A stretch of 64,000 nt of DNA from an uncultured Bradyrhizobium sp. (GCF_936928535.1 NZ_CAKZHY010000172.1:1-64000); one strand, 5' to 3'; positions 1 through 9,271 are shown, counted from the stretch's first letter. Translations and numbers: made by a program. The notes: a model not told the origin generated them from the letters alone.

Positions 1-978
1 GATGAGGTATACCAGCGGGCAGGGGCCTCCATTGCAGCGAGCGCAAGCGACATTTTCGGCAAGTCCGAGATGATCGTGAAGGTGAAGGAGCCGCAGAAGG
101 GTGAATGGGCTCAGCTCCGCGAAGGACAGATCCTGTTCACTTATCTTCATCTTGCGCCGGATCCGGAACAAGCCAAGGGCTTGCTCGCCTCCGGCTGCAC
201 TGCGATCGCCTATGAAACGGTCACCGACGCGGCCGGCCACCTCCCCCTGCTCGCGCCGATGAGCGAAGTCGCCGGCCGCCTCGCGATCGAGGCCGCCGGC
301 GCCGCGCTCAAGCGGTCGGCTGGCGGTCGTGGCCTGCTGCTCGGCGGCGTGCCGGGCGTGCAGCCGGCGCGGGTGGTCGTGCTGGGCGGCGGCGTGGTGG
401 GAACGCAGGCGGCGCGGATGGCGGCAGGCCTCGGCGCCGAAGTCACGGTGATCGACCGTTCGATCCCGCGCCTGCGCGAGCTCGATGATCTCTTCACCGG
501 ACGTGTGCGCACGCGCGTCTCCACGATCGAGTCCGTCGAGGAGGAAGTGTTCAGCGCCGATGTCGTCATCGGCGCGGTGCTGGTGCCGGGCGCGAGCGCG
601 CCAAAGCTCGTCACGCGCGCGATGCTCAAATCGATGAGGCCGGGCGCGGTGCTGGTCGACGTCGCGATCGACCAGGGCGGCTGTTTCGAGACCTCGCATG
701 CGACGACGCATGCCGAGCCGACCTATGAAGTCGATGGCGTCGTACATTATTGCGTGGCCAACATGCCGGGCGCCGTGCCGGTGACGTCGAGCCAGGCGCT
801 GAACAATGCGACACTGCCGTTCGGCCTGATGCTAGCGAACAAGGGCTTTGCCGCGGTGCTGGAAAACCCTCACTTACGCAACGGGCTGAACGTTCATCGC
901 GGCCGTATCACCAACAAGGCGGTGGCAGAAAGCCTCGGGCTGGAGTTCGCGCCAGTCGGGAGCGGGCTGGCGGCGTAG
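1..978 (+). CDS. ald: Alanine dehydrogenase, 5' end outside window
   Basis: This is the NAD-dependent enzyme that interconverts L-alanine with pyruvate and ammonia. The reading frame is open from base 1, so about 45 N-terminal residues of a normal 371-residue enzyme lie upstream; 325 codons are visible. The pyruvate-binding lysine region (VKVKEP) and the catalytic histidine region (FTYLHLA) are both present near the visible start. A Rossmann motif follows (VVVLGGGVVGTQAARMA), and the family C-terminal block NMPGAVPVTSSQALNNATLPF is intact. It converges on the monooxygenase gene with a gap of only six bases. Its role, alanine catabolism or ammonia assimilation, cannot be told from this fragment. 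Confidence 0.93.
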   Translation, partial: DEVYQRAGASIAASASDIFGKSEMIVKVKEPQKGEWAQLREGQILFTYLHLAPDPEQAKGLLASGCTAIAYETVTDAAGHLPLLAPMSEVAGRLAIEAAGAALKRSAGGRGLLLGGVPGVQPARVVVLGGGVVGTQAARMAAGLGAEVTVIDRSIPRLRELDDLFTGRVRTRVSTIESVEEEVFSADVVIGAVLVPGASAPKLVTRAMLKSMRPGAVLVDVAIDQGGCFETSHATTHAEPTYEVDGVVHYCVANMPGAVPVTSSQALNNATLPFGLMLANKGFAAVLENPHLRNGLNVHRGRITNKAVAESLGLEFAPVGSGLAA

Positions 979-984
979 CCGGAC

Positions 985-2895
985 CTACGCCTTCGTGAGC
1001 CTGTACTGGCGCATGTCGGGATCGTGCGTCATGCGCCAATAGTCTACGAACCGCCACGGCATTGCCGAGAAGACGCGGCCGCTTGCGTTGCGATAGTAGG
1101 TGCTCATGCCCGGATGGGTCCAGATCATTGCCTCGTGTTCGGCATCGACCTTGCGGACGTAATCGTCGAGCACCTCCCGGCGGACATCGATGGCGGCGAA
1201 GTCGTTCTCGATCATATCGACGAGACAGGCCGAGATGTAGCGGCTCTGGCATTCCGACTGGAAGATAACGCTGCCACCATGCGCGGGACCAGAGTTCGGG
1301 CCGAGCATGCAGAAGAAGTTGGGAAAATCAGGCACGGTGAGGCCGAGGAACGCGGTCGGATTGTCGTGGGCCCAAGCCTCGCGCAAAGCCTTGCCATTGC
1401 GGCCGCTGATGTTGAGGCGCGCGGCCATCTCGGTGACCTTGAAGCCTGTGGCGACCACGATGATATCGGCGGGGCGGTGTGTCCCGTCGGCGGTGACGAT
1501 GCCGGTTTCATCGAAACGATCAATCGCATCGGTGACGAGCTCGACGTTGTCGCGGGTCAACGTCCTGAACCAGTTGTTGTCGAGCAGGATGCGCTTGCCG
1601 TAGGGCGGGTAGGTCGGCACGCATTTTGCGATCAGGTCGGGCCGCTCCTTCAACTCTGACAGGATGAAGTCGGTGAGCTCCTGGCGATGCCGGTCGTTGC
1701 CTTTGTTGACAGCGCGTTCCGGATGCGGCCAGGCCGGATCCTTGCGCAGGAACGGCAGCAGGCCGTCGCCATAGCGCCAGAACATGTTGAAGCGATACCA
1801 CTGCACATAGAACGGCAGATGCGCGAGCAGCCAGCGCGCGCCTTCGCTGATCGGATCGGCATAGCCCTTCACCGGCCGTGCCCATTGCGCGCTGCGCTGA
1901 TAGACCGTGACGGAGGCGACGCGTCCGGCAATCGTCGGCACCAGCTGCATCGACGTCGCGCCGGTACCGATCACGGCGACATTCTTGTCATCAAGCTTGA
2001 TGTCATCGTGCCACAGCGCCGAGTGCAGGATTGTGCCTTTGAAATTCTCTTCGCCCCTGAAATGCGCGCGTGAGGGATCGTTGAGCTGGCCGATTGCTGA
2101 GACCAGCGCAGTGGATTCGAAGGTTTCTTCGCCGCTCGTCGTCTTCAGCGTCGAGATCCAACGCCGCTTGTCTTCATCCCACCGCGAAGCGGTCAGCTCG
2201 GTGTTGACGCGCAGATGCTTGCGGATGCCGTATTCGTCGGCAACTTTCAGGAGATAGCCGAGCAGTTCCTCGCGCTGGCAGAAGTAGCGCGTCCAGGCGT
2301 TACCCGAGCCGAACGAATACGAATAGGAGTGGTTCGGCGTATCGACGCCGCAGCCGGGATAGCGGTTGATCCACCAGGTGCCGCCGAGCTCGGCGTTCTT
2401 TTCGACGATAGTGTAGGGGATGCCGAGATGGCCAAGCGCCACGCCGAGTGCGATGGCGCAGACACCGGCGCCGACGATCAGCACACGCTGCTCGGCAAGT
2501 TTCGCGTCGGAGGGACGTTTGGTCCAGCGCGCCTCGCGCGACACGAATCCCATTTCCTCGCGCATCAGCGGCGCATATTCCGGTGCGACGTTCTCGCCGA
2601 GGCAGGCCCGCATCATCCTTAAGAGCAGCTCTTCGCCGGGATCATTGATCACCGGCTTCGGTGCGCCCTTGGCAAAGAGCTTGACCACGGCGGCGCGGAT
2701 CTCCTCCTGGACCTCACGGGGCACGCCGGCCTCGGGATCGGGAATCAGGCGGATGTCGCGTTTGGGCAAATAGGGCGGCTCGAGCCAGCGTTCGTCGCCG
2801 GTCATGTGCACCAGCACCATGAGGAGGCCGCGGATATCGGCTTCCGCGATTGCCGAGGCGAGGTCGAGGGGCTTGCGGGGAGATTCGATATTCAT
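985..2895 (-). CDS. Flavin-binding monooxygenase, Baeyer-Villiger type
   Basis: A predicted FAD- and NADPH-dependent monooxygenase of 636 residues. An N-terminal extension of about 140 residues precedes the FAD Rossmann motif (VLIVGAGVCAIALG, with alanine at the last glycine position). The fingerprint FxGxxxHxxxW is present as FKGTILHSALW, followed by the second nucleotide motif (VAVIGTGATSMQ), as in class B Baeyer-Villiger monooxygenases. NRYPGCGVDTPNHSYSYSF is also typical of that group. An in-frame start 27 codons further upstream exists, but ATG at 2895 has a good purine-rich ribosome site (GGAGATCAGAAGAAG) and is preferred. No neighbour indicates a substrate, which could be a ketone or a steroid-like compound. 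It is transcribed alone and converges with alanine dehydrogenase. Confidence 0.85.
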   Translation of the reverse strand: MNIESPRKPLDLASAIAEADIRGLLMVLVHMTGDERWLEPPYLPKRDIRLIPDPEAGVPREVQEEIRAAVVKLFAKGAPKPVINDPGEELLLRMMRACLGENVAPEYAPLMREEMGFVSREARWTKRPSDAKLAEQRVLIVGAGVCAIALGVALGHLGIPYTIVEKNAELGGTWWINRYPGCGVDTPNHSYSYSFGSGNAWTRYFCQREELLGYLLKVADEYGIRKHLRVNTELTASRWDEDKRRWISTLKTTSGEETFESTALVSAIGQLNDPSRAHFRGEENFKGTILHSALWHDDIKLDDKNVAVIGTGATSMQLVPTIAGRVASVTVYQRSAQWARPVKGYADPISEGARWLLAHLPFYVQWYRFNMFWRYGDGLLPFLRKDPAWPHPERAVNKGNDRHRQELTDFILSELKERPDLIAKCVPTYPPYGKRILLDNNWFRTLTRDNVELVTDAIDRFDETGIVTADGTHRPADIIVVATGFKVTEMAARLNISGRNGKALREAWAHDNPTAFLGLTVPDFPNFFCMLGPNSGPAHGGSVIFQSECQSRYISACLVDMIENDFAAIDVRREVLDDYVRKVDAEHEAMIWTHPGMSTYYRNASGRVFSAMPWRFVDYWRMTHDPDMRQYRLTKA

Positions 2896-3152
2896 TGTCT
2901 TCTTCTGATCTCCGGCGATCCGGCAACGGACCTTTCGGGTGAGGGCACGGTAATCAACACGGATGAGGTCGTCCATGAGGCCGGAGCCGGTGGCACTCCG
3001 GTGCCCAAATAGGACAAAAGAAGAAAACTATTGCCGCGGGACCATCAGGCGGAAGGAGTTTCCCCTCGGGAGGGCAAAAACGCCAATCGCTTCCATTGCC
3101 GTTTGGGCCCGAAACGACGACATTCCTGTCAGGATTTGATGGATTGACGGCC

Positions 3153-3371
3153 ATGGAACGCACTGGATTTGAGCCCTTTGGCGAGCAGCTGGTGTCCGCA
3201 ACGGACGCGCAGCCGCAGTCGCGTGCCTCTAAGCTGCTGCTGCGGGCTGGCACCGGCGTGTTCTGGGTGCTGGTGGCGGGCATCGTGTTCGCCCGCGCGG
3301 CCTTCTTCGAGCCGGGCGTCTATGACACCTTCAGCCACGTGGCGTCGCTGGCCAAGAACCTGTTGTTCTAA
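3153..3371 (+). CDS. Small single-span membrane protein, unknown function
   Basis: A 72-residue protein with a polar N-terminal half and one hydrophobic segment (GVFWVLVAGIVFARAAFF), so probably a small membrane protein. I do not recognise a family. The frame also opens at 3096, but the first 19 residues there look non-coding and ATG 3153 gives a more plausible start; neither has a strong ribosome site. It lies divergent from the monooxygenase and 130 bases upstream of the YeiH-like gene. Nothing in the sequence assigns a function. Confidence 0.5.
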   Translation: MERTGFEPFGEQLVSATDAQPQSRASKLLLRAGTGVFWVLVAGIVFARAAFFEPGVYDTFSHVASLAKNLLF

Positions 3372-3501
3372 GCCCGACCTGCTCTTCCGAGCCTGATTAT
3401 TCCGGGCTGAGGATAGATTTTGCCTCGGCCCTGATATGTCGAAAACTTATTCCCCAACCGGATCGCCGTGCGTATAAATCATTCTCCTCTGGGAGAGATT
3501 T

Positions 3502-4560
3502 GTGTCGCAGAATCAAGCATCCAGCCCGACCGACGCCAAGCCGACCACGACCGCTAACCGCATCGTCGGGCTGATTCCCGGCATCCTCCTGTGCATCGCC
3601 GTCGCCGGAGTCTCGGCCCTGCTGGAGCGGGCCGAACTTGGCGTGTTCGAGCATCCCTATGTCGAGGCGCTGGTGATGGCGATCCTGCTGGGGATGGCCC
3701 TGCGCAGCTTCTGGAAGCCGGCGCCTCGCTGGCAGGCCGGTATCGCCTTCAGCGCCAAGCAGCTCCTGGAAGTTGCCGTCATGCTGCTCGGTGCCTCCAT
3801 CAGCTTTGCCGCCATCGCGGCCTCGGGCATCGCACTGCTGGCCTCGATTGCGGCCGTGGTCGTGATCGCACTCTGCGTTTCTTTCGCCCTCAGCCGCCTG
3901 CTTGGCCTGTCAACCCGGCTGTCGATCCTGATCGCTTGCGGCAATTCCATCTGCGGCAATTCCGCGATCGCTGCGGTCGCGCCGATCATCGGCGCCAACA
4001 GCGACGAGATCGCGTCCTCGATCTCCTTCACCGCCATCCTCGGCGTGATGATGGTGTTGGGCCTGCCGCTGCTGATTCCGCTGTTACAGCTCACCGCCAC
4101 GCAATACGGCATCCTTGCGGGGCTAACGGTCTATGCCGTGCCGCAGGTGCTGGCGGCAACGGTTCCGGCGGGGCTGATCTCCACGCAGATCGGCACACTG
4201 GTCAAGCTGATGCGTGTCCTGATGCTAGGTCCCGTGGTCGTCGGCCTCTCGCTGGTCGCCTCGCGCTGGCAGGCCGACGCCAAGAAGACCAATGTCAGCT
4301 TCTTCCGCCTGGTCCCCTGGTTCATCCTCGGCTTCCTCGCGCTGGCGACGCTGCGCTCCCTCGAGATCGTGCCAGGCACAGTGGTCGCGCCGGTGACGAA
4401 GATCACCACATTTCTCACCGTGGTCTCGATGGCGGCGCTGGGCTTGGGTGTCGACGTCCGGGTACTAGCGAATGTCGGGGGACGTGTGACGGCGGCGGTG
4501 ACGCTGTCGCTGATGCTGCTGCTCGGCATCAGCATCGCACTGGTGCACTGGTTCAAGTGA
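3502..4560 (+). CDS. YeiH family putative sulfate exporter (UPF0324)
   Basis: An integral membrane protein of 352 residues with roughly ten hydrophobic segments. The conserved UPF0324 block around residues 145-165 is clear (LIACGNSICGNSAIAAVAPIIGA), as is the later block YAVPQVLAA. Members are predicted inner-membrane exporters; a sulfate substrate is an annotation tradition with little experimental support. The start is GTG at 3502, preceded by GGGAGAG with good spacing. It stands alone, followed by a dispersed repeat and the convergent ABC transporter genes. Confidence 0.88.
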   Translation: MSQNQASSPTDAKPTTTANRIVGLIPGILLCIAVAGVSALLERAELGVFEHPYVEALVMAILLGMALRSFWKPAPRWQAGIAFSAKQLLEVAVMLLGASISFAAIAASGIALLASIAAVVVIALCVSFALSRLLGLSTRLSILIACGNSICGNSAIAAVAPIIGANSDEIASSISFTAILGVMMVLGLPLLIPLLQLTATQYGILAGLTVYAVPQVLAATVPAGLISTQIGTLVKLMRVLMLGPVVVGLSLVASRWQADAKKTNVSFFRLVPWFILGFLALATLRSLEIVPGTVVAPVTKITTFLTVVSMAALGLGVDVRVLANVGGRVTAAVTLSLMLLLGISIALVHWFK

Positions 4561-4581
4561 TCAAGGAAGAACTGCCGTAGG

Positions 4582-4665
4582 ATGGGCAAAGGCGCACTTG
4601 CGCTGTGTCCACCATTTTCGAACGATCGTGATAATGGTGGGCACGCTTCGCTTTGCCTACCCTAC
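4582..4665. repeat. Dispersed palindromic repeat, copy A
   Basis: This stretch begins TGGGCAAAGGCGC and ends CGCTTTGCCTACCCTAC, with an inner inverted repeat CCACCATT/AATGGTGG. A related copy lies at 27436-27522. It has the look of the short intergenic palindromic repeats of Bradyrhizobium and may also serve as a transcription stop between the two convergent units on either side. Confidence 0.6.
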
Positions 4666-4695
4666 AAGACCGCCATCCCCGCTAGCGGAAGTAGA

Positions 4696-5568
4696 TCAAA
4701 TCACATCCGCCAGCGAATGCCCGTGCAGCTCGATGTTGAGCCCCTGCATGCCCATGTCGTTGATCTCGCCGCCCATCGCCTTCAGACTCTCCTCGCGGAT
4801 CAGCGACATCAGCCCGCGGCGCAGCGCCAGGAATTCCGATGACATCATCATCGATTGCTGCCGCGGCCGCTCCAGCGGGATAGGGATTTCTGCCTTGATG
4901 GAGCCGGGGCGTGCGGTCATGCAATAGACGCGGTCGGACAGGAAGATCGCTTCATCGATGTCGTGGGTGACGAACAGCACGGAGATCTTCAGCCGCTGCC
5001 ACATGTTGGTGAGAATCTGCTGCATGATGACGCGCGTCTGCGCGTCGAGCGCCCCGAAGGGCTCATCCAACAGCAACACCTTCGGTCCCGTGGCGAGCGC
5101 GCGCACAATGCCGACGCGCTGCTTCATGCCGCCGGACAGCTTTTCCGGATAATGCTTCTCGAAGGCCTCGAGTCCGGCGAGCCCAAGCAGCGTCCGTGCC
5201 GCACGCTCGCGCTGCGAGCGCGCCATGCCCCGCATCTTCAGGCCGAACTCGACATTCTCTCGCACCGTCTTCCAAGGAAACAGTGAATATTGCTGGAACA
5301 CCATGCCGCGCTCGGCGCTGGGGCCGTTCACGCGCTCGCCATCGACGGTGACGATTCCCGTGGTGGGTTTGAGGAAGCCGGCGACCGCATTCAGCAGCGT
5401 CGACTTTCCGCAGCCGGAGGGCCCGACGATGGACACGAACTCGCCGGGCTTCACATGGATCTGCGTATCGGTGACGGCCTGAACGGGGCCCTCGATGCTG
5501 TCATAGCTGAGGGAAAAATTCCTGACCTCGATATGGCCCTGCGGTGGCCTGGTCTGGATCTCGTTCAT
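4696..5568 (-). CDS. ABC transporter ATPase, nitrate/sulfonate/taurine type
   Basis: A 290-residue cytoplasmic ATPase of the NitT/TauT class. It has Walker A (GPSGCGKST), the signature LSGGMKQRVGI, and Walker B (VLLLDEPFGALDAQT), plus the early block LSYDSIEGPVQAVTD that marks substrate-importer ATPases. The start overlaps the permease stop as ATGA at 5565-5568. The frame runs on further upstream, but that part is only the permease gene read in another frame. It ends the operon that begins with the binding protein at 7906. The context with an AprA-like reductase suggests the imported compound is not simply sulfonate or nitrate. Confidence 0.9.
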   Translation of the reverse strand: MNEIQTRPPQGHIEVRNFSLSYDSIEGPVQAVTDTQIHVKPGEFVSIVGPSGCGKSTLLNAVAGFLKPTTGIVTVDGERVNGPSAERGMVFQQYSLFPWKTVRENVEFGLKMRGMARSQRERAARTLLGLAGLEAFEKHYPEKLSGGMKQRVGIVRALATGPKVLLLDEPFGALDAQTRVIMQQILTNMWQRLKISVLFVTHDIDEAIFLSDRVYCMTARPGSIKAEIPIPLERPRQQSMMMSSEFLALRRGLMSLIREESLKAMGGEINDMGMQGLNIELHGHSLADVI

Positions 5569-6476
5569 TTCAGCCTCCACGGCATCACCAATTGCCCCGC
5601 GCCTCTGATCAGCAAGCTCGATCCCAGTCCAAGCACGCCGATCGCGATCATGCCGAGCGCGATGTCGGCATATTGGACCAGCGAATAGGCCTCCCAGGTG
5701 AAATAGCCGATGCCGTATTGCCCCGAGATCATCTCGGCCGCGATCAGCGACACCCATGCCACGCCCATGCCGACGGTGAGGCCGGTAAAGATGTGCGGTA
5801 GCGACGCCGGAAAATACACCTCGCGGAAGATCGAGCGCTCGCGCGCGCCGAGGCATTGCGCGGCACGCACCAGTACCGGATCGACCAGCGACATGCCGTG
5901 CAGCGTGTTGAGGAGGATCGGGAAGAACGCGCCGATGAAGGTGATGAAGACGATGCTTTGCTCGTTGGTCGGCCACAGCATGATTGCCATCGGCACCCAG
6001 GCGATGGCGGGGATCGGCCGCAACACCTCAGCGACCGGAAAGACGATCTCATGGACAAGCCTGAAGCGGCCCATGATCAGGCCGAGCGGCACGCCGACGA
6101 TCGCCGCCAGCGAGAAGCCGATGAAGATGCGCCGGCAGCTCAACACGACGTGGAGCAGGAATTTGGGATCGTGCATCGCCTTGGTGAAGCTCGCATAGAC
6201 TGCGACCGGCGAGGGCACGTTGGTGAAACGCACGAAGAACACGACGCGGTAGGTCGTGAGCAGGTGCCAGACCAGCAGGAAGGCAAGCAGCGAGATGATG
6301 CCGATCGCGATCGCGCGCAACCGGCTTTGGTTCAGCCGGTACCAGCGCAGCGCGAGCGTGCCGATGGAGGGCGGTGTCGCGGACGGAGTGGTGGCGGGCA
6401 CGGGGCCCGCCTCTGAGATTGCCGTTGTCGCTGACATGCTGTCCTCGGAATGTCTGAGGATGGCCGGACTGCTCAC
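5565..6476 (-). CDS. ABC transporter permease, nitrate/sulfonate/taurine type
   Basis: An inner-membrane permease of 303 residues with an N-terminal span (AIAIGIISLLAFLLVWHLL) and a BPD_transp_1 domain of about five spans. The EAA loop is visible as EVLRPIPAIAWVPMAIMLW, and the ATPase-contact region as RAAQCLGARERSIFREVYFPASLPHIFTG. It starts with GTG at 6476, overlapping the binding-protein stop as GTGA, so translation is probably coupled. It would form the importer with the ATPase downstream and the NosL-domain binding protein upstream. Confidence 0.9.
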   Translation of the reverse strand: MSSPAILRHSEDSMSATTAISEAGPVPATTPSATPPSIGTLALRWYRLNQSRLRAIAIGIISLLAFLLVWHLLTTYRVVFFVRFTNVPSPVAVYASFTKAMHDPKFLLHVVLSCRRIFIGFSLAAIVGVPLGLIMGRFRLVHEIVFPVAEVLRPIPAIAWVPMAIMLWPTNEQSIVFITFIGAFFPILLNTLHGMSLVDPVLVRAAQCLGARERSIFREVYFPASLPHIFTGLTVGMGVAWVSLIAAEMISGQYGIGYFTWEAYSLVQYADIALGMIAIGVLGLGSSLLIRGAGQLVMPWRLK

Positions 6477-7906
6477 GTCTTGCCTCCGCTGACCGACGCC
6501 TTCACCGCATCGTCAAAGCCGAGCACCTTGCCGCTGATCTTGGCGGCATAGGCTTCGGCGTCCTTCTTCAGCAGGAACGGTGCGACATCGCCATTGCCGA
6601 CCGCGAAGAAGGCCTGGTCGGCGAACAGCTTGATGCCGCGCGTGGTGTCGAAGACATAGGCAACGTTGATCTTTTTGCCCTTGGCCTTGAAGTCGGCGTA
6701 GGCGCCGAGCGTGCAAGCCGCAGACGAGAATGGCACGATGCCCGCCTCGTCGACCCAGACCTCGCCGGCCTTGCGCGGATCGGCGATAGGCTTCTTGCAG
6801 AAAACGTCTTCGCCGGAGATTTCGTAGTTCTTGGTGCTTACGAGCTGCGCATCATAGTCGAGCTTCATCTCGGCATAGGCCTTGCGGATGTAGCTGTCAT
6901 CGACCCATTTCTTCGGATCGAACTCCTTCATGCGGCCGAGATTCTGCAGCACCTTCACGTCGGTCGCGGCGGCATCGATCAGCGCCGGCTTGATCGTGGG
7001 GTCGGTGGTCATGTTGCCGCCGGGGCCGAGGAAGATGTAGACGACTTCCTTGTTGATGCCGGTCCACTCCTGGATCTTCTCAGCGGCAAGCTTTGGGTCG
7101 TCGCGCAGCCACTGGTTGGCGGCGATCAGCGCCTTCATGTAGGCGACGACGACCTCGGGATATTTTTCCGCGAAATCGGTGCGGACCACGATGCCATGCC
7201 AGGTCGGCAGATTGGTCTCGACGCCGTCGAAGATCTTTCGCGCAAAACCGCGGAACGGCAAGAGCTCGGCGAAGGGGACGAAGTCGGCATGCGCGTCGAT
7301 CTTCTTCTCCTGGAGGTTGGTCGAGCCGACCTCCGGGCTTTGGCTGACGAGCTGGAAAAAGTCTGCGGAATAGCCGCGGTCCTGCATCGCCTTCAGCACC
7401 ATGCCGTGCGCGGCGGAGCCGAAGGGCACGCTGACGAGCTTGCCCTTGAGATCGGCAAGCTCGTAATAGGGCGAGTCCTTATGCACGACGATACCGTTGC
7501 CGGAGCCGGACAGGCTGTAGGCGGCGACGCCGATCAGACGGCTCTTGCTTTCGGGATTGCTGTCGAAAGTGAAGCCGTTCACGATCAGCGGATAGTCGCC
7601 CATCATGCCGATCTGCAGCTTGTTCGCCATCATCGCATTGGTGACGGGCGGACCGGACGTGAAATTCTGCCACTCCAGCTCGAACTTGATGTTGGCGTAT
7701 TTGCCATCCTTCGGCAGGTATTTTTCGAGGAGATGGAGCTGCCGGATGACGACGCCGGCGGTCACCGTGTTGGTGGTGGTGTCCTGCGTTCCGATGCCGA
7801 GCGTGACGGTTTCCGCCGAGACCGGCTGCGCGGTTAGAAGCGCCAGCGACGTCACCGACATCGCGATCGAGAGCGTGGGAAGATGGCGGACCATTCTCAT
7901 CCTCAT
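6473..7906 (-). CDS. ABC substrate-binding protein with NosL-like C-terminal domain
   Basis: A periplasmic binding protein of 477 residues. Residues 1-31 form a signal peptide (cleavage after PVSA). Residues 32 to about 350 are an NMT1/SsuA-like solute-binding domain (MMANKLQIGMMGDYPLIVNGF). The last 110 residues resemble NosL: VPFSSAACTLGAYADF, then INVAYVFDTTRG, then QAFFAVGNGDVAPFLLKKDAEAYAAKISGKVLGFDD. The NosL copper site (CGM-like) is not obvious; C370 is followed by two lysines. The first of three clustered ATG codons is used here; ATG at 7894, with GAGG upstream, is an alternative. It is the first gene of the importer operon. Confidence 0.85.
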   Translation of the reverse strand: MRMRMVRHLPTLSIAMSVTSLALLTAQPVSAETVTLGIGTQDTTTNTVTAGVVIRQLHLLEKYLPKDGKYANIKFELEWQNFTSGPPVTNAMMANKLQIGMMGDYPLIVNGFTFDSNPESKSRLIGVAAYSLSGSGNGIVVHKDSPYYELADLKGKLVSVPFGSAAHGMVLKAMQDRGYSADFFQLVSQSPEVGSTNLQEKKIDAHADFVPFAELLPFRGFARKIFDGVETNLPTWHGIVVRTDFAEKYPEVVVAYMKALIAANQWLRDDPKLAAEKIQEWTGINKEVVYIFLGPGGNMTTDPTIKPALIDAAATDVKVLQNLGRMKEFDPKKWVDDSYIRKAYAEMKLDYDAQLVSTKNYEISGEDVFCKKPIADPRKAGEVWVDEAGIVPFSSAACTLGAYADFKAKGKKINVAYVFDTTRGIKLFADQAFFAVGNGDVAPFLLKKDAEAYAAKISGKVLGFDDAVKASVSGGKT

Positions 7907-7977
7907 CAGGTTGGATGTGCTGTGGTTGCCATGATTGGGTGAGGGCGTGGACAGGGCAAATCCGGAATGAGTGCGGT

Positions 7978-7992
7978 AGTCGATTAGTTGCC
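7978..7992 (-). promoter_or_regulatory. Shared motif upstream of the ABC binding-protein gene
   Basis: Read toward the gene, this site is GGCAACTAATCGACT. The 12-mer AACTAATCGACT recurs exactly at 9346-9357, upstream of the divergent reductase gene. It lies 71 bases before the binding-protein start codon. It is proposed as an operator for the locus regulator. Confidence 0.5.
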
Positions 7993-8074
7993 GGGAAAAG
8001 CTGATTGCATACTCCTTGGGCAGTCCTGCACTATAAAGCCGCTTGCCTGTGCATCGGCCCTGGTCGCCGCCTTT

Positions 8075-8848
8075 TCAGTCGGAGGCCTGGCCGCGCATTT
8101 CCTCCAGCACGTCGGTCCGGCAGACCACGATCTGCGAGCGCTTGGTCAGGACGATTCCCTTCTCCTGCATCCGCTTCAGGCTGATCGTGACCCATTGTCT
8201 GGTAGCGCCGACCATGTGGGCGATGTCGGCATGGGTGAAGGCTGCCGCAATCACTCGGCCATCGGCGTCCTCGACGCCGTAGAGGTCGACGAGATGCAGA
8301 AGCAGATGCGCAAGGCGCTGCGTGATCGAGCGCGTTCCCAGCATCTGCGCCAGCGCCGAATAGCATTTGCCTTTGAAGGTGAGCCCCTCAATCAAACCAA
8401 TCGCAAGGCTCGGGATCTCTGCGGCGAGGGACCGCAGTTCCTTGCCGGGCAGGTGCACGACGCTGCAATTGCTGGATGCGACGCCGGACCATTGATGCAC
8501 TGTGCCCTCGAACACCTCAGGTCCGCCGACGAAGTTGCCGACATGCCAATAGGCGAGCGTGATCTCGCGCCCGAGTGGTGAGGTGTAGAACACGCGGATG
8601 CGGCCGCTCTCGATCAGCCAGATGCCGTCATGCTTGCCGCCTTGGCTGAACAGCGTCTGGCCGCGATTGAGCACCTTTCGTCGGCCCTGCTTCAGCACCA
8701 GATCCCGTTCTCGTGGGCTGAGCTTGTCCATCAGCGGCGGCGGGCCGCCTATCCATTGCTGATTCTCGGTCAGCAGCAGCGAGGAACTACCCGCAGGCCG
8801 GACTGCCGGGGGAACAGTCCCGCGCACTGCACTCGCCGCTTGTAACAT
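8075..8848 (-). CDS. Crp/Fnr family transcriptional regulator
   Basis: A 257-residue regulator. A cyclic-nucleotide-binding fold covers roughly residues 45-165 (TLFSQGGKHDGIWLIESGRIRVFYTSPLGREITLAYWHVGNFVGG). A Crp-type winged helix follows (FTHADIAHMVGATRQWVTISLKRMQEKGIV). It lacks the cysteine set expected of an oxygen-sensing FNR cluster, so the signal is unknown. The start has an excellent ribosome site (GGAGG). It sits 73 bases downstream of the DUF971 gene and upstream of the ABC operon, all on the minus strand, so it is probably the local regulator of the divergent locus and may bind the repeated AACTAAT(C/T)G motif. Confidence 0.88.
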   Translation of the reverse strand: MLQAASAVRGTVPPAVRPAGSSSLLLTENQQWIGGPPPLMDKLSPRERDLVLKQGRRKVLNRGQTLFSQGGKHDGIWLIESGRIRVFYTSPLGREITLAYWHVGNFVGGPEVFEGTVHQWSGVASSNCSVVHLPGKELRSLAAEIPSLAIGLIEGLTFKGKCYSALAQMLGTRSITQRLAHLLLHLVDLYGVEDADGRVIAAAFTHADIAHMVGATRQWVTISLKRMQEKGIVLTKRSQIVVCRTDVLEEMRGQASD

Positions 8849-8921
8849 TGTCTGCCTCCGGAACGTTTCAAATCGTTCGAAAGAGGAGCAATGTCCGTGC
8901 CAGATGGGAGCAAACGGGCGC

Positions 8922-9224
8922 TTACCGCCCGGCCAGGCTCAGCAAATAGGGTTTTGGGTAAATCCCCCTGTTGTGCCCGTCCGAAAACGAGATGTTCAGC
9001 CCATAGCCGAGATCGCCGATCTCGGTAATGGCGATACCCGTAAAACGTGCAGGGAAGCGGTCATCGAAGCGGGCGCGAGTGCAATGGGCGCATTTGCAGG
9101 ACAGGCGGAGTTTTTCGGCGGGAACGCCGAAAGCATCACCCTCCGCGGTGCGGACGAGGAGCGTCGCAAGATCGGCGCTAGCTTCGTAGTCGGCCACGGT
9201 TGGGGCTACCAGGGTCATGGTCAT
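8922..9224 (-). CDS. DUF971 domain protein
   Basis: A 100-residue single-domain protein. The DUF971 pattern is clear: LRLSCKCAHCTRAR with a CxCxxC cluster, then ITEIGDLGYGLNISFSDGHNRGIYPKPYLLSL. The domain also occurs at the N terminus of gamma-butyrobetaine hydroxylase and near iron-sulfur assembly proteins, where it may bind zinc. The start chosen is ATG 9224, just after AGGAGG; a second ATG two codons on is equally possible. It heads the minus-strand arm that includes the Crp/Fnr gene. Its role is unknown; an accessory role for an Fe-S or flavin reductase would fit the neighbours. Confidence 0.78.
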   Translation of the reverse strand: MTMTLVAPTVADYEASADLATLLVRTAEGDAFGVPAEKLRLSCKCAHCTRARFDDRFPARFTGIAITEIGDLGYGLNISFSDGHNRGIYPKPYLLSLAGR

Positions 9225-9271
9225 GACGGACCTCCTGATATTCTCTATGTCGGTGTTGGCGCGCGCGGATA

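Noticed and set aside
4696..7906. Assignment of the importer as nitrate (NrtABC) or alkanesulfonate (SsuABC)
   Set aside because: No nitrate reductase, nitrite reductase or sulfonate monooxygenase is nearby, and the binding protein has an extra NosL-like domain.
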